From: Spongospora subterranea f. sp. subterranea
Taxonomy: Eukaryota > Endomyxa: Phytomyxea > Phytomyxea > Plasmodiophorida
Assembly (NCBI GenBank): GCA_049724395.1
Contig: JAUGWO010000010.1
Span: forward strand, 16,161 to 80,160
Length of the DNA stretch: 64,000 bases
Direction: 5' to 3'
Part shown: piece by piece, positions 45,953 through 57,767 of the stretch
How positions within the stretch are numbered: the stretch's first letter is position 1
How the letters are laid out: every line of letters starts with the position of its first letter
Notes under the pieces: generated by a model
Told to the model about the DNA's origin: nothing
Databases searched by the model: none
The model's input: only the letters and a program-made list of their open reading frames with translations
Position numbers and translations under genes: made by a program

Positions 45953-48900
45953 TCATATTTCTTCTTCGACATCTTTCTCGTCCTGAGTATCCTCCTTGAT
46001 GACAAGAACTCTGTATAATGCAGGATTGGTAACCACGAAGGCAAGCCCTGTTAATCCTCTGGTAAACACGCGATCGAACGAATCATCTATTTCAGCCACA
46101 GTATCTCTGAGGAGCACTTTGGTATGGGCCACTACGTATCTGTTGGTGAAAGGACTATCACAGTAGTAATATGCTGAAATAATAGATGCTGTAGCTCTCC
46201 ATGTGACAGTCACCTGTTGATGCAATACTGTCTTGATGATAGCCTGGTTAGCAACTCTTGAGAATATGACCTCCCTGATTCTATTTCGTGTTTGGACGTC
46301 ACGATGTTTAGATACCTTCACATTCAATATGTGAGTTACATCACGACGATGCCGAATGTCGTTCTTAATGACGTTGAGCAGAAGGACTGGCGACCATTCA
46401 TGTTTATCGATGCCATACCAAGCTTTCTCCGTTAGCTGTGTTGCCCCTCTTCTGTTTTGAAATGGTTAACTTGGCTCCTTCCGGGTTGCGATTAGAGGTG
46501 GCAACGCCTATTGGGCCTGTGTCACCATCACGAGAGATTCTCATTCCCAGTAGGAGTGTGGGACTCCCAACGTCCGTTATTTCAAATTCCGATGACAGCG
46601 AGCCAATCATTGTTTCACAAACTGTCTTGCAGTTGCATGCTATTAGTATATCATCAATGTGGATGGCCAAAATAGCCATTTTGTCCCCATCAGAGAAGGT
46701 GTAAACGCAAGGATCCGCCTTCGTCTGGACAAATTTCGAAGTCTTGGTTAAAAAGTCGTGCAATCGTTTGTTCCAAACCCGACCGGCTTGCTTTAGGCCA
46801 TAGAGTGCTTTCACGAGCTTATACACAATATGATCCGTGCCAGGTTCACAAAACCCTTCCGGTTGTCTCATATACATTTCCTCATCCAAGACTCCATTCA
46901 AGAAGGCGCCCACAATGTCAATCTGGCGAAGGTAAAGCTGATATTGAGCGGCGACTGCAAGGACTGTTCGAAAGGATTCCTCATGAGCAACAGGGGAGAA
47001 AGTTTCGTTGTAGTCCAGACCGGGTCTTTGTGAAAAGCCTTTCGCAACGAGACGAGCTTTGAATTTCAAAATCGTTCCATCAGGTCGAGTTTTACAGTAA
47101 CACGAATTTACAATCAATTGCTTTTCGTCCTTTCGGCAGCTTGGATAGCTGAAATGTGCCAAATTTGTGCAATGTCTTCAGTTCTGTGTGTGCAGCGTCG
47201 AACCAGTATCGGCATATTCACTGGTCAGTGCCTCCCTGAAAAGAGCTGGGTATTGGGATAGGCGAGGCTGTCAAACCATCCAAAGGTGGTCGTGGGTATC
47301 GGTCTGCAAGTTCATTCTTGTCCAAGGATGACGAGGTCAGCGTTGCGATGGGAGTTTGCACAGTGAAACTTGGAGAGAATTTCTTTATTGGCGGTCTGGA
47401 TCTGGTGGAGTGTCTGGTGTCACGTTCTTTGCGTTGCTCAGATTCAACTTCAGATATGGACTCGTTTGAATCGACACCAACCCCCGGTCTCCAAACGGTG
47501 GATTTGTCCTCTGCGAAAATGGCGTTTTCGGCTAGAAATGACGCGACGAAGCTCCGGATTCCAGAGCTTGTACGCTTTTTGGTTATTTTGGTAGCCAACG
47601 AAGATTGCGCGGTGTGCTTCGAAACCCATCTTTTGACGAAGCTTTTTCGGAATCTGATACCAAGCGTCACAGCCAAATACTCGAAGGTGGGAAAAACTGG
47701 GTTTCTTGTTGTACCATCGTTCGTATGGAGTCATTCGGTTTGGAAGGGCGGCATGTGGTTTGCGAGTCAGAATTGAAATAGCACAACCGAAGGCAAAAAC
47801 TCAGAATGCTAGTCCTAATTTCGCCTTGATGCGAATGCTTTTGGCCATTTCAAAAATTGTCCGATTCAGGCGTTCTGGGGATCCGTTGGACTCTGACTCA
47901 TAGGGGGCGATGGTTTGATGATGAATTTTGTTTGTCTTGTAGTATTCGCGTGATTCAGCAGAGCAATAAACACCGTCGTTGTCACTTTGAAGCGTAGTTA
48001 AGGTATGAATGCCATGTCCAGCTTGGCGGAATACTTCGTTGTTGAATAGTTGAAGGGCTTCCAATTGATCTGATTTCCTTTTCAAAAGGTAGGCGAATGG
48101 TCTTCGCGTGTTAGTGATCTAAATATGTGGCAATGTAGTAGAAATTTCCTGGGAGACCTGCTCTGGGGAATGGTCCTTCGATGCCAGAGAAAACAAGCTC
48201 GCCAGGACGGGTAGTTATGGTGCTGCTTGGCAGAAATGGGGCGCTTGGCATTTTTGCGAAAACACAGGGTTCACATTGACAAGGCTTGATGTGATGCACC
48301 TTTCCGTAAATCTTGATGTCAAAATCGGGATCATTAACCAATCGCTTTATATCTCGGTGATTCATGTGATCTATTCTGTTGTGGTGTGTTTGCCATGGAA
48401 TGGCACCTCCCTGTTGAGCATATAGGGACCGGTACGTATGGTTCTGTGGTACGGTGGGCAATGGATACAAGTTGTCGGCGGTTTTCTGTGAGATAGCAAT
48501 GATATTTCCCGACGGAGGTATGAAATGTTCCTTAGAGTAAATGCATTGGTCTCCATTGAACAGGAACTTGATTCCGTGAGCTGTGCTTTGTCCAGGAGAG
48601 AGTAGTCTTTGACCTAGATTCTCGACATGTTATACGTTGTAGTGAGTTTGCCGATTCCGCGAGCCAATTGTACATTGGTTGAGCCAAGTCATTGCGCTCT
48701 CGTAGTACAGTCATCTGCTAACTGAACAAGAGGTCCATTCGGAATGGATTGGTAGTTCGACATGTTTAGCCTGTCGGGTGTCATGTGTCTTCCGCACCCT
48801 GAGTCTATGAAGATTGAGTTTGGAGCTACTGATCTTTTGGACGCTCCCAGTGCGTAAAGAGGATGGTGGGAAGGTTTAGTTCCTAATTTCGGCGAGAAGC

Positions 48901-49640
48901 ACTGTGAATCGGTGTGTGTGCTTCTGGGCCCGTGGAGAGAGCAAGGTTGCCGGGAAACGGTATCTTGCGTTGTTGCAAGCGCTGCACGGTTGCTTCAAGA
49001 GCAGCAATCTCCTGCACGTGTGCCGCTTTTACAGTTGATGGACCCCTGGATAGTTCCGCATTAAGGAGCATCGATGATGCCTTCTCCATGGAGACACTGT
49101 CCATGGTATCCAGTGCCGATATTGTTGCTGAAAACTCCTCACCTACGTTGGATAACAGCATGGCAACTGGGAGGTCGGCCATGGAAATGTCAGGGTCTAC
49201 AAGCAGCCGCATATTGGATTGAATCCGTGCGATGTACGCCTGCACTGATTCATCTTCGACTTTCACGGTTTGTACCAGTCGTTGAAGCGCTGTGACGACG
49301 GCTGCCATTGTTTTCCCCTTTGAAAGTGGGCGTGTAGGGAACGCCACGTCTCGTGGACGTTGAACACTTTGAGATCAAAGTAAGAACGGTTTTGACTCGA
49401 TGCTTTATCGCAGCTGGAGCCTTTCAATCTTGCTTCCTTGTCTCATTCGACAGCTTGGGCTGGGTTTTTGTCGGTTTGAACGTGTTCAAGTCGAAACCGA
49501 CAACATCATCGAATCCTTTTCGATAAGGAAGTTTGCCATTCGATGTCGCCAAGTTATGAAATTTGTCCCGTCGAAGACCGGGACGAGGGTCGGGTGCTCA
49601 TGGTGGAGCGGGACTCTTGATCTAACCGAACGTATATGAT
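45953..49640 (-). mobile_element. Ty1/copia LTR retrotransposon fossil
   Basis: A degraded copia element on the minus strand. In transcript order it shows a gag-like region (about 49.4-48.9 kb), a GAG-pre-integrase and integrase core (about 48.5-47.5 kb), a reverse transcriptase (about 47.2-46.4 kb) and an RNase H remnant (about 46.3-45.95 kb). The pol order (integrase before reverse transcriptase) identifies copia rather than gypsy. No flanking direct LTR pair is recognisable. It is broken, with roughly eight disruptions, and looks moderately old. Confidence 0.85.
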
Positions 49641-49735
49641 TGAAGAAGTGATTTTTTTATTCGACAACATCCGTGCTGACTTGATCGTAAGCCGTGGAAC
49701 ACACTATGAGTGGGCCGTTGATGTTCCAACAGTTG

Positions 49736-49908
49736 TCGTATTCCAGCGAGATATTCAGCTTGTATTTTTCCGCGTTTTCCAACTTGTTTTTTTAAACATT
49801 TTCCGTCTGTACTACTTTCAACTCATTAGTACAAGTGTTGTGATGCTTGTTTAGGCAAGTCATATCAGCTTTGATAAAGTCATAAATCTCCATTTTCTCA
49901 TATATGTT
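49736..49908 (-). repeat. Inverted partner of the 42400-42570 repeat
   Basis: The reverse complement matches 42400-42570 across about 170 bp. It ends at ATATATGTTTA, where a Harbinger-like terminal repeat begins (GGGCCCGTTTGG). Confidence 0.75.
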
Positions 49909-50392
49909 TAGGGCCCGTTTGGATGCCACGGGTCCGCAATTTTGCAAAATTCTTAGTTTGCAAAATTCTAGTCAAATTTTGCAAAGTTTCAATTTGCTGT
50001 TTCCCCGTGCGTTTGGCAGCATCCCGATCAAAAAGTCCGCATTGCATCTACTGTAGGTACAGTACCGGACACCTTAACTCTCCAACTTTGCCACTACAGG
50101 CTACGGAGATGTGGTCACGTTTACGTTCAGGAACAAACTCGGATTACAACTGAATGAATCGATTGTATTTGCAATTTTAAGAAGAATGACTGAACTAGTA
50201 GAAAATTTGAATTCGAATTATTGACTGACTTATGGGCACTCAAACTATCGACTTTTTCAAGAGTATTTGAAACATATAGGTGAAAAACAGTTTTGTCCAT
50301 AAATACACTTAGAGAAATGCGAGCGCACTTCGCAAAACAATGTTGCGACTTACGGACCAGTAAACTGCGCCCAGGGCAATCATTCAGGAAGG

Positions 50393-50600
50393 ATTGAACT
50401 CAATAATAAATGCTGGGTCGGAAGTAACGGTTTCGGTGAGCCATTCTTGTTGCTCCTGAGCGCGGTTTGTGGCCTTCAAGCAGTTTATCGTTGAAAAACG
50501 CCAGGAATTTGTTAGGATAGCAACCAGACTTTCAGAAGCAACAAGAATGGCTCACCGAAACCGTTACCTCCGACCCAGCATTTATTATTGAGTTCTTTCC
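50393..50600. repeat. Hairpin of transposase coding sequence
   Basis: About 65-bp inverted arms (50393-50458 and 50535-50600) share AATAATAAATGCTGGGTCGG and GTTTCGGTGAGCCATTCTTG with a loop of about 75 bp. The right arm is the in-frame transposase segment [18 protein letters not shown] third short copy of the GTTTCGGTGAG motif lies at 50988. Confidence 0.75.
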
Positions 50601-50889
50601 CAAATTTCATTGTGAATTCAACCACATTGAGATGTATTGGGGACAAGTGAAAAGGTATTTGAGACAACATTGCAACTATTCATACAAAGGTCTGGAAGCG
50701 ATGCTGCCAGAGGCGTTAGCCTCAGTTTCAAAAGCCACAATCAGGCGACACGCTCGCAAGTGCTTTCGATATATGGACGCGTTCTCGATGAAAAACGGCC
50801 AATATCTTAGCATGAAGCAGGTGGAATTCGCTGTGCGAAAATATCGTCGACATCGATCTGTACCTAACTCTATCTTGTCAGAATTATAA
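50590..50889 (+). pseudogene. IS630/Tc1-like transposase C-terminus
   Basis: The fragment reads [40 protein letters not shown], then [14 protein letters not shown] and [15 protein letters not shown]. It carries the final catalytic glutamate (NHIEMYW) of the DDE triad. The N-terminal DNA-binding part and the first two aspartates are absent. It is a truncated relative of the transposases at 55330-57590 and 59106-61291, clearly a different subfamily from the diverged residues. Confidence 0.8.
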
Positions 50890-51145
50890 AAATGTTTTCA
50901 TCGCCTCTGGCACTTTGCTCACTGATCTGGATGAATTTGCAATGAAATCTTGGGAAAAATTCAATCAGAAAAGGCTGGGTCAGATAACGGTTTCGGTGAG
51001 CAATTCTTGTGCTCTGTTCTTTTTTTCTCGCAAGTTCGTTTTTCGCGCATATTTACCTTCTTTCTGCGAGCGCATATTTACCTTTTTGCGAACGCATATT
51101 TAGCTTTTTGCGTACGCATATTGAATTGAATTGGAGAGTTAAGGT

Positions 51146-52419
51146 GTCCGGTACGCATTTGGACAAACCTTGTACGTCTCAGTCAACTGGGAACCTGTAT
51201 ATACAATTGTGTATATATGATGACTGCAAATGTATAATGAACAACACTGCAGCATATTTGCGTTTTCGATCTGGTTACCTCGTCGATTGTTTGTTTTCAA
51301 TGGTTCCCGAAGAGACTCATCACTATGGAGAACTTATTCCGTTGTCGGACCTTGAGCAGGTCAAATTTCCAATCGAGTACCGAAAGGCTTCCAGTACAAA
51401 TTTGAGAGGTTTACTCTGTTTTGTCCATCTACGATTCCGAATTTCGCGTTAATATCGGCTGCGAAACTGAAACAATTGCATGATTTGATAACCACATGAA
51501 ATCGCCATTTTGCGCTCCGACTTCCTGCTCGTTGAATTTGGCGAATAAGTATTTGACCTGTCTTTCAGTAGGACAAACCGAAGAAATAGCTATATTGATT
51601 CAATACCGCGGTCGCCGAATTTGAGAATACCCTCAATGAACTGATTACGAATTGCTTGACGATACGATTTATACGCTTCAGCGACTCCTGATCCATGTTT
51701 GAACGTCTGATGGAACTCTGTCTCAACGACTTCAAATACATTGTTATGTGATAAAGATCGTGCAGAAAAATGAAAACGGTTATGGTTGTAATACAATCGC
51801 ACGAATGATTGGAAATGATCAAGAAGTTGATACGTCCTCCTAGTCTTTAACGTAAGTTTTCGTATTGCCAATTGTATGTGCATCTTGCAATCAAAACTCT
51901 TCGTTGCTGTCCATGGTTATTTGAGCGAAGTTCTGGGTCTGCAGCATACGAATACCCATGTTGGCAAATGAAACCTTGCTTGAAAGAATACGTTCTAGTA
52001 TTGGTCGACTTTCGTTTGTTTGGGTCAAGTTTCATTGATAACCAGTTGCAACCCTTGACTTTATCAAATCATGCAATTGTCTCGGTTTCGCAGCCGATAT
52101 TAAAGCGAAATTCGGTGCCAAATTTAATCGTAGATGGACAAAACAGAGTAAATCTCTCAAATTTGTACTGGAAGCCTTCCGGTAACTCGATTGGAAATTT
52201 GAACTGCTCAAGGTCCGACAACGGAATACGTTCTCCATAGTGATGAGTCTCTTCGGGAACCATTGAAAACAAACAATCGACGAGGTAACCAGATCGAAAA
52301 CGCAAATATGCTGCAGTGTTGTTCATTATACACTTGCAGTCATCATATATACACAAGTGTATATACAGGTTCCCAGTTGCCCAAGACGTACAAGGTTTGT
52401 CCAAATGCGTCCGGCACTG
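51146..52419. repeat. Inverted-arm unit inside the composite (arms about 350 bp)
   Basis: Arms 51147-51495 and 52062-52419 are inverted copies, beginning GTCCGGTACGCATTTGGAC and including TGGGAACCTGTATATACA and CATATTTGCGTTTTCGATC. Both arms can encode CIMNNTAAYLRFRSGYLVDC and SMVPEETHHYGE. The centre (51496-52061) has minus-strand frames with RTYSFKQGFICQHGYSYAAD, reminiscent of a FAR1/MULE-type zinc domain. It looks like a gene fragment captured and duplicated in inverted form. Confidence 0.65.
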
Positions 52420-52473
52420 TACCATAGAGCAGCACCCTCTATAACTACCCTGCCAAATCAGAAGCACGAGCTA

Positions 52474-53507
52474 AATGGACGGTGGAAAAGCAACAACGTC
52501 TAATGGAGCTAATGAGTGATGAGGCGAGTTGGATTTTTAAATTTTCAACACTATCTCATTGGGTGCAGGTTGTCAAGGGTGGAAAATCGGAACACGGGTA
52601 CAAGAAGCAATCATGGCATGCTGTTACCTTGGCATTCAATAAGGAATTCGCCACTGTTTATGAATCCCGTCAATTGAAATCACAACTGAACGAGGTATGC
52701 ACAGGACGCTATGATCATAGTCTGGAATCGTTCCCATTAATTGACAGCTCAAAAGCAATTGGTAACTGCTGAAACAGTTGAGGAATAAGAGCGGGTTTGG
52801 ATGGGACGAACAGCGTCAACTTCCAACTGCACCTGATCAAACGTGGGACGAGCTGATTGAGGTCGATTGATTTCTGATCCTGCTCTATATTAATTGTAAT
52901 ACGATGGTGATTTGTGTTTCAAACCCAAATATGCGATTTTTAGGGAAAATCCATGGGTTTTGTTTTCATCTGCCGACATTTTATTTGAGGGGACTGCTGC
53001 CCTAGGCGAGTTCGCCATCGAATCAAATGTCGATGTGATCCCAGTATCAGAGGGGTTTTTTCCGTACCCTCCTCGTTCCAGCCTCTCGGTTATAGCTGAC
53101 TCGATATGCGAGGATGATTATCAGTCCTCAAGCAGCTCTGATCACGACAAAGCGCCCAAGCGTAGGAAAAGTGGTGCCAGACCACGTTCGAACGAGTTCA
53201 CTCCCAGGACGAAACAGTCCAGCGTGGGCAATCGCAGACGCGTTGGCGAAGTTTGCTGAATCTCGTGCTCCCATGCCAGCTAGCGAAACCCACTCCCTCA
53301 CTGGAGCGCGCCATTCAAGTATTGGAGCTGGACTACGCTGATCTCTTCACCGATGAAGAGCTGGCCAGTGCGTACGAAGTGATGGAAAATGAAGTAAAGG
53401 CATTAAACTTCAGTTTAATGCGAAAAGGTTCTGCCAGGGATATCTGGCTTCGCAAACAGGTTACGCTATTGTCGTCGCAACATGAATCTCAGTTTATGCC
53501 TTATTAA
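52474..53507 (+). pseudogene. Myb/SANT-like Harbinger protein, 5'-truncated copy
   Basis: It begins within the Myb/SANT domain (AKWTVEKQQRLMELMSDE). It keeps a tryptophan codon in STLSHWVQVV where the copy at 61814 has TGA. After two introns it continues through the C-terminal half: LFSSADILFEGTAALGEFAI, DDYQSSSSSDHDKAPKRRKS and LERAIQVLELDYADLFTDEE, ending SQFMPY. The initiator ATG seen in the copy at 61814 is missing, since the IS630/Tc1 composite ends just upstream. The second half is also disrupted near 53210, where a stretch present in the sister copies is lost. Confidence 0.7.
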
Positions 53508-53702
53508 AACTTGTTTTTCGATCTAAGAGTCAAATAGTCAGACCACATCAAGTCTGCAATTCTCTTTCGCCAGATCTTTACGGCTGAATCACCTGGGCCG
53601 TCAGACGCCTGGTGGGTGTTCGCCATCCCATCTGACGCCTCCGTCTGCTGTTCTTGATCATAGCGTTGCACGAACGAGTCATCGCCGCTTTCGAAAAACA
53701 AC
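53508..53702 (-). repeat. Spacer between head-to-head Myb copies
   Basis: A 195-bp unit bounded by inverted TTATTAAAA(C/G)TTGTTTTTCGA ends. On minus it encodes EQQTEASDGMANTHQASDG and KIWRKRIADLMWSDYLTLR. The same unit occurs at 62932-63128, and parts flank the Harbinger ends at 55053-55190 and 61460-61585. Confidence 0.75.
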
Positions 53703-54835
53703 TTTTAATAAGGCATAAACTGAGATTCATGTTGCGACGACAATAGCGTAACCTGTTTGCGAAGCCAGATATCCCTGGCAGAACCTTTTCGCATTAAACT
53801 GAAGTTTAATGCCTTTACTTCATTTCCATCACTTCGTACGCACTGGCCAGCTCTTCATCGGTGAAGAGATCAGCGTAGTCCAGCTCCAATACTTGAATGG
53901 CGCGCTCCAGTGAGGGAGTGGGTTTGCTAGCTGGCATGGGAGCACGAGATTCAGCAAACTTCGCCAACGCGTCTGCGATTGCCCACGCTGGACTGTTTCT
54001 TCCTCGGGGAGTGGTAGACACCGGGCGAGCTGCCACAGCTCCGCCTCCATTGGGAGTGAACTCGTTCGAACGTGGTCTGGCACCACTTTTCCTACGCTTG
54101 GGCGCTTTGTTGTGATCAGAGCTGCTTGAGGACTGGTAATCATCCTCGCATATCGAGTCAGCTATAACCGAGAGGCTGGAACGAGGAGGACCTAAAATTA
54201 CCTCTCTGGAAACTGGGGACACATGGACATTTGATTCGATGGCGAACTCGCCTGTGGCAGCAGTCCCCTCAAATAAAATGTCGGCAGCTGAAAACAAAAC
54301 CCATGGATTTTCCCTAAAAATCGCATTTTTGGGTTTGACCTAACAACACAATCACCATCGTATTACAATTAATATAGAGCAGGATCAGAAATCAATTGAC
54401 CTCAATCAGCTCGTCCCATGTTTGATCAGGTGCAGTTGGAAGTTGACGCTGTTCGTCCCATCCAAACCCGCTGTTATTCTTCAACTGTTTCAGCAGTTTC
54501 CAATTGCTTTTGAGCTGTCAATTAATGGGAACCTGATTCCAGACTATGATCATAGCGTCCTGTGCATACCTCGTTCAGTTGTGATTTCAATTGACGGGAT
54601 TCATAAACAGTGGCGAATTCCTTATTGAATGCCAAGGTAAACAGCATGCCATGATTGCTTGTTGTACCCGTTTTCCGATTTTCCACACTTGACAACCTGC
54701 ACTCAATGAGAGAGTGTTGAAAATTTAAAAATCCAACTCGCCTCATCACTCATTAGCTCCATTAGACGTTGTTGCTTTTCCACCGTCCATTTAGCTCGTG
54801 CTTCTGATTTGGCAGCCACCATATTAAGAAATAGG
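53703..54835 (-). pseudogene. Myb/SANT-like Harbinger protein, inverted copy
   Basis: The minus-strand mirror of the gene at 61814-62931. It has the C-terminal half (AADILFEGTAATGEFAIESN, KAPKRRKSGARPRSNEFTP, ending MPY near 53707) and, upstream, the Myb/SANT half (QSWHAVTLAFNKEFATVYES). In the middle of the C-terminal half, VSREVILGPPRSS replaces the VSEGFFPYPPRSS of the sister copy. The same TGA as at 61931 interrupts the Myb domain, so it is not intact. Confidence 0.65.
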
Positions 54836-55329
54836 AGTAGGTAGTTATAGAGGGTGCTGCTCTATGGTACCTACAGTTGATGCAATGCGGACCTTTTGAT
54901 CGGGATGCTGCCAAACGCACGGGGAAACAGCAAATTGAAACTTTGCAAAATTTTACCTAATTTTGCAAACTAAGAATTTTGCAAAATTTTACCAGAATTT
55001 TGCAAACTAAGAATTTTGCAAAATTGCGGACCCGTGGCATCCAAACGGGACCTAAGAGTCAAATAGTCAGACCACATCAAGTCTGCAATTCTCTTTCGCC
55101 AGATCTTTACGGCTGAATCACCTCGGCCGTCAGACGCCTGGTGGGTGTTCGCCATCCCATCTGACGCCTCCGTCTGCTGTTCTTTGAGCAGCCTTCAGCT
55201 AGCTCAATCAATCTGTTTAGAAGGTGTTAATCGATAGCTTTTTGCCTTCTGAACAATATGACACCTCGATTGTGTCTTTAACTTGAATAGCGGCTGCGCC
55301 GATAGAGTCCAAAGTTTGTATGTAAGAGA

Positions 55330-57590
55330 ACATTTTTGAAATTTATATGGTGGAAAATCAAAATGCTCACAAAGTGCGTTCGCACATATTGCCGCATATT
55401 CTTACACACCGTGGCGCAAATTGTGACCCCGAGGATCGCAAATTTTACTGCGCAGTCCGGACTCAAAACTTGAAAATCATCAAACTGCTGACAATGGCTC
55501 CCAAGAACTCTTTATGATGGAAGCATCAGCTAGCCGATTGTGCTTGAATTTGATAAATATCCAGAATCTAAAACGCATTCTGCGACTATTGACGATAAGG
55601 AAGTTTGTCTTTGAAGGCATCAGTCGTCTGACAACGAAAGCTACGTTATTTGCGATGATGACGATATGACGTAGCTACGTTGATGCTAACAGCAGTTGAT
55701 CAACGTTAGTTTGGATAAATGGTGCTGGATGTCTCGCTCGTGTTATTCCGGTGATAGCGATACCACTCGGTGGCGGCGACAAAAAGAGCGTCAAGCTCGT
55801 ATCAACTCAGTCGCAAACGTCCCTAAAATTACCAATTGGTTCAAACCGAGAAGTGCAACAGCTGAAATTGTCGCCGAAGTTTTTGAAGCGGAATCTCCGG
55901 AAGCAGTGGACGAGACTTTCATAGACATACGAACCGCATTACAACTGTTATCCCGCCTCACATCTGACGAAGAACATCAAAGACGAAAAGCGGCTGGGCC
56001 CACGTGACCAAATATGATCTCCTTAGGTATCAAAGCATCGAGAAATACTTATAGGACTTATCAAGGACTCGGCCGAGAACAATAAGCATCGTTCCGAATG
56101 ACAAATGTGAACAACGCAAGTTTGCATCAGAGTGATCAAACCCCTGGAGTCATCGGAATAGAACTATCAGAAAATGGGCGGAATATTTTTAGAAAGGCCC
56201 AGAGATTGCCCGACCATAGCCAAGGTTTGCACTTCAAGGTAAAATCGTTTATTCACGAGAAGAAGACGTTGTCATTAACTGTCGAGGTTGGCTTCGATCT
56301 CAAAGGCACGATTTGATCTCAGCGCTTTCATTCTCAAAATGGGTTCAGGAGTCACTTCATTTACAACTGGGGTTGCCGCGCCCGATCATATCTCTGAACG
56401 AACTGCGTCGAGATGGAATATGCACTTGGCAAAATATGGCATCAGCTTTACCAGCTGGGGTTGTATCAAGATGGGCCACGAAAGGGCAGACGTTGTGTCA
56501 TATCGACAAGATTTTTCGGCGCATTTCGCAATACGATGAACGAAACCTCCAAGTTCATGGGGACTACTTGGAAGGTGAAACCATTAGCTGACATTCCAGA
56601 CCCTTAAGGTGCTGATCTTGTGACTCACATCAATCCCATATACATTCTGCTGTCAAAACAACAAATCTGGGACGTCTGCGTTTCGTTGTTGTGTGTGCCT
56701 GAGGGGTCGTCCAAGTCTTTGATGGTTTTGCGGAAGTTCTTTTAATGACCATGGTGCAAGCTCTTATTCGCCACAACTACATTTCAAGCATTGCATTCTC
56801 TAATACAAGCGCAGCAAAACCAAAGGAATTATTTCGAGCCTGAAGAACAACGACCATTCAACCATATCTGTTTTGGTAACCAGGTTGAAAAATTAAGGAA
56901 TCTTCCGAGATTTATTCAACGTAAACATAGCGTTATGCCCGTAAGCTATAGGTTGAATCAAAAGCCATATTTCTTCGGACCTCCGAATGACCTTGCTTCG
57001 TCGCATGCTAATTGTTCCAAGGTGACACCAGAGCATCAGACAAGAAGCAGCACGCTGCCATGCGTTTGATATCATCTGGTGCCAAAACAATTCAAAAGAC
57101 GCAGACCAAGACGGTATTACAAAAAGGGCGGCAACGATCAATTTTGAAAGAACGTGAGCTTATGCGTTAACACTATGTCTTTGAAAGGAATCATTGTGAA
57201 ATTCTGCAGTCTCAACCTGAAGCCAACAACAGAAGCAATGTTGAATGAGGTCGCGAGTAAACGATGGATTTATTGTTGAAACCTATCCTAAGTTCCATTG
57301 TGAATTCAACTTCATAGAAATGTGTTGGGCCGCGTGTAAGAGCTACAGTACGAAGAAACTGTACTTATTCCTTCAAGGACTTGAAATGCGTTGTTCTCCC
57401 TGGCACTTCAGGCAGTGAAAGTGTCCAAGATTCGTCGGTTTGCACGCAAATGCTTCAGATACATGGACTCCTATGCGTTAATTCATGATGGCAACAGACT
57501 TGTCATGCGCCAAGTAGAGTATCTGTCAAAGTTTATAAGCGTCATAGAAGCCCTTGCCCAGTTCGCATAATAAACGATCTTTGATTTAGG
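55330..57590 (+). pseudogene. IS630/Tc1-like transposase, heavily eroded mirror copy
   Basis: The plus-strand mirror of 61291-59106. Recognisable blocks are GANCDPEDRKFYCAVRTQNL, RWRRQKERQARINSVANVPK, RLPDHSQGLHFKVKSFIHE, KWVQESLHLQLGLPRPII and [13 protein letters not shown] near 57290. Many small insertions and deletions disrupt it, far more than in its partner, while intervening stretches match exactly. Confidence 0.8.
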
Positions 57591-57767
57591 GCAAAACAGG
57601 TAAGCAGTTGCCTACACGCCGTTTCTGCATATTTTTGCGTAGGAAGTTTCTGCTATTTCCAATTTGAAATGACTTGGTGTCTAAAATGAGAGCCGTACTG
57701 TCCAGGTCAAAACCGCAAATAAGAATTTTCAAAATTGCCAAAGATTCCGTGGCATCCAAACGGGACC

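Larger units (their letters stand above)
50060..52419 (+). mobile_element. IS630/Tc1-mariner composite with TA target duplication
   Basis: The left end CAGTACCGGACACCTTAAC at 50060 and the reversed right end CAGTGCCGGACGCATTTGG at 52419 are each flanked by TA (50058-50059 and 52420-52421). The empty site is seen in sister copies (CTGTAGGTACCATAGAGCAG near 61760). Inside, the left TIR recurs inverted at about 51141-51160 and runs into the start of a second unit (TACGCATTTGGACAAACC), so two elements are fused end to end. Confidence 0.75.
49911..55052 (+). mobile_element. Harbinger-like element (nested), TIRs GGNCCCGTTTGGATGCC
   Basis: The left end GGGCCCGTTTGGATGCCACG at 49911 is preceded by TTA. 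The matching reverse end at 55052 is followed by TAA. Between them lie an inserted IS630/Tc1-like composite (50060-52419), a Myb/SANT gene on plus, a 195-bp spacer and an inverted Myb/SANT copy on minus. TIR type, 3-bp TTA/TAA flanks and a Myb/SANT protein fit the PIF/Harbinger superfamily. No Harbinger DDE transposase is present, so it is non-autonomous or a hybrid. The two flanking triplets are not identical, so the ends may come from two copies. Confidence 0.65.

Noticed and set aside
42400-49908. Inverted 170-bp pair considered as LTRs of the copia fossil
   Set aside because: LTRs are direct repeats next to the element; these are inverted and lie outside an intervening MULE.
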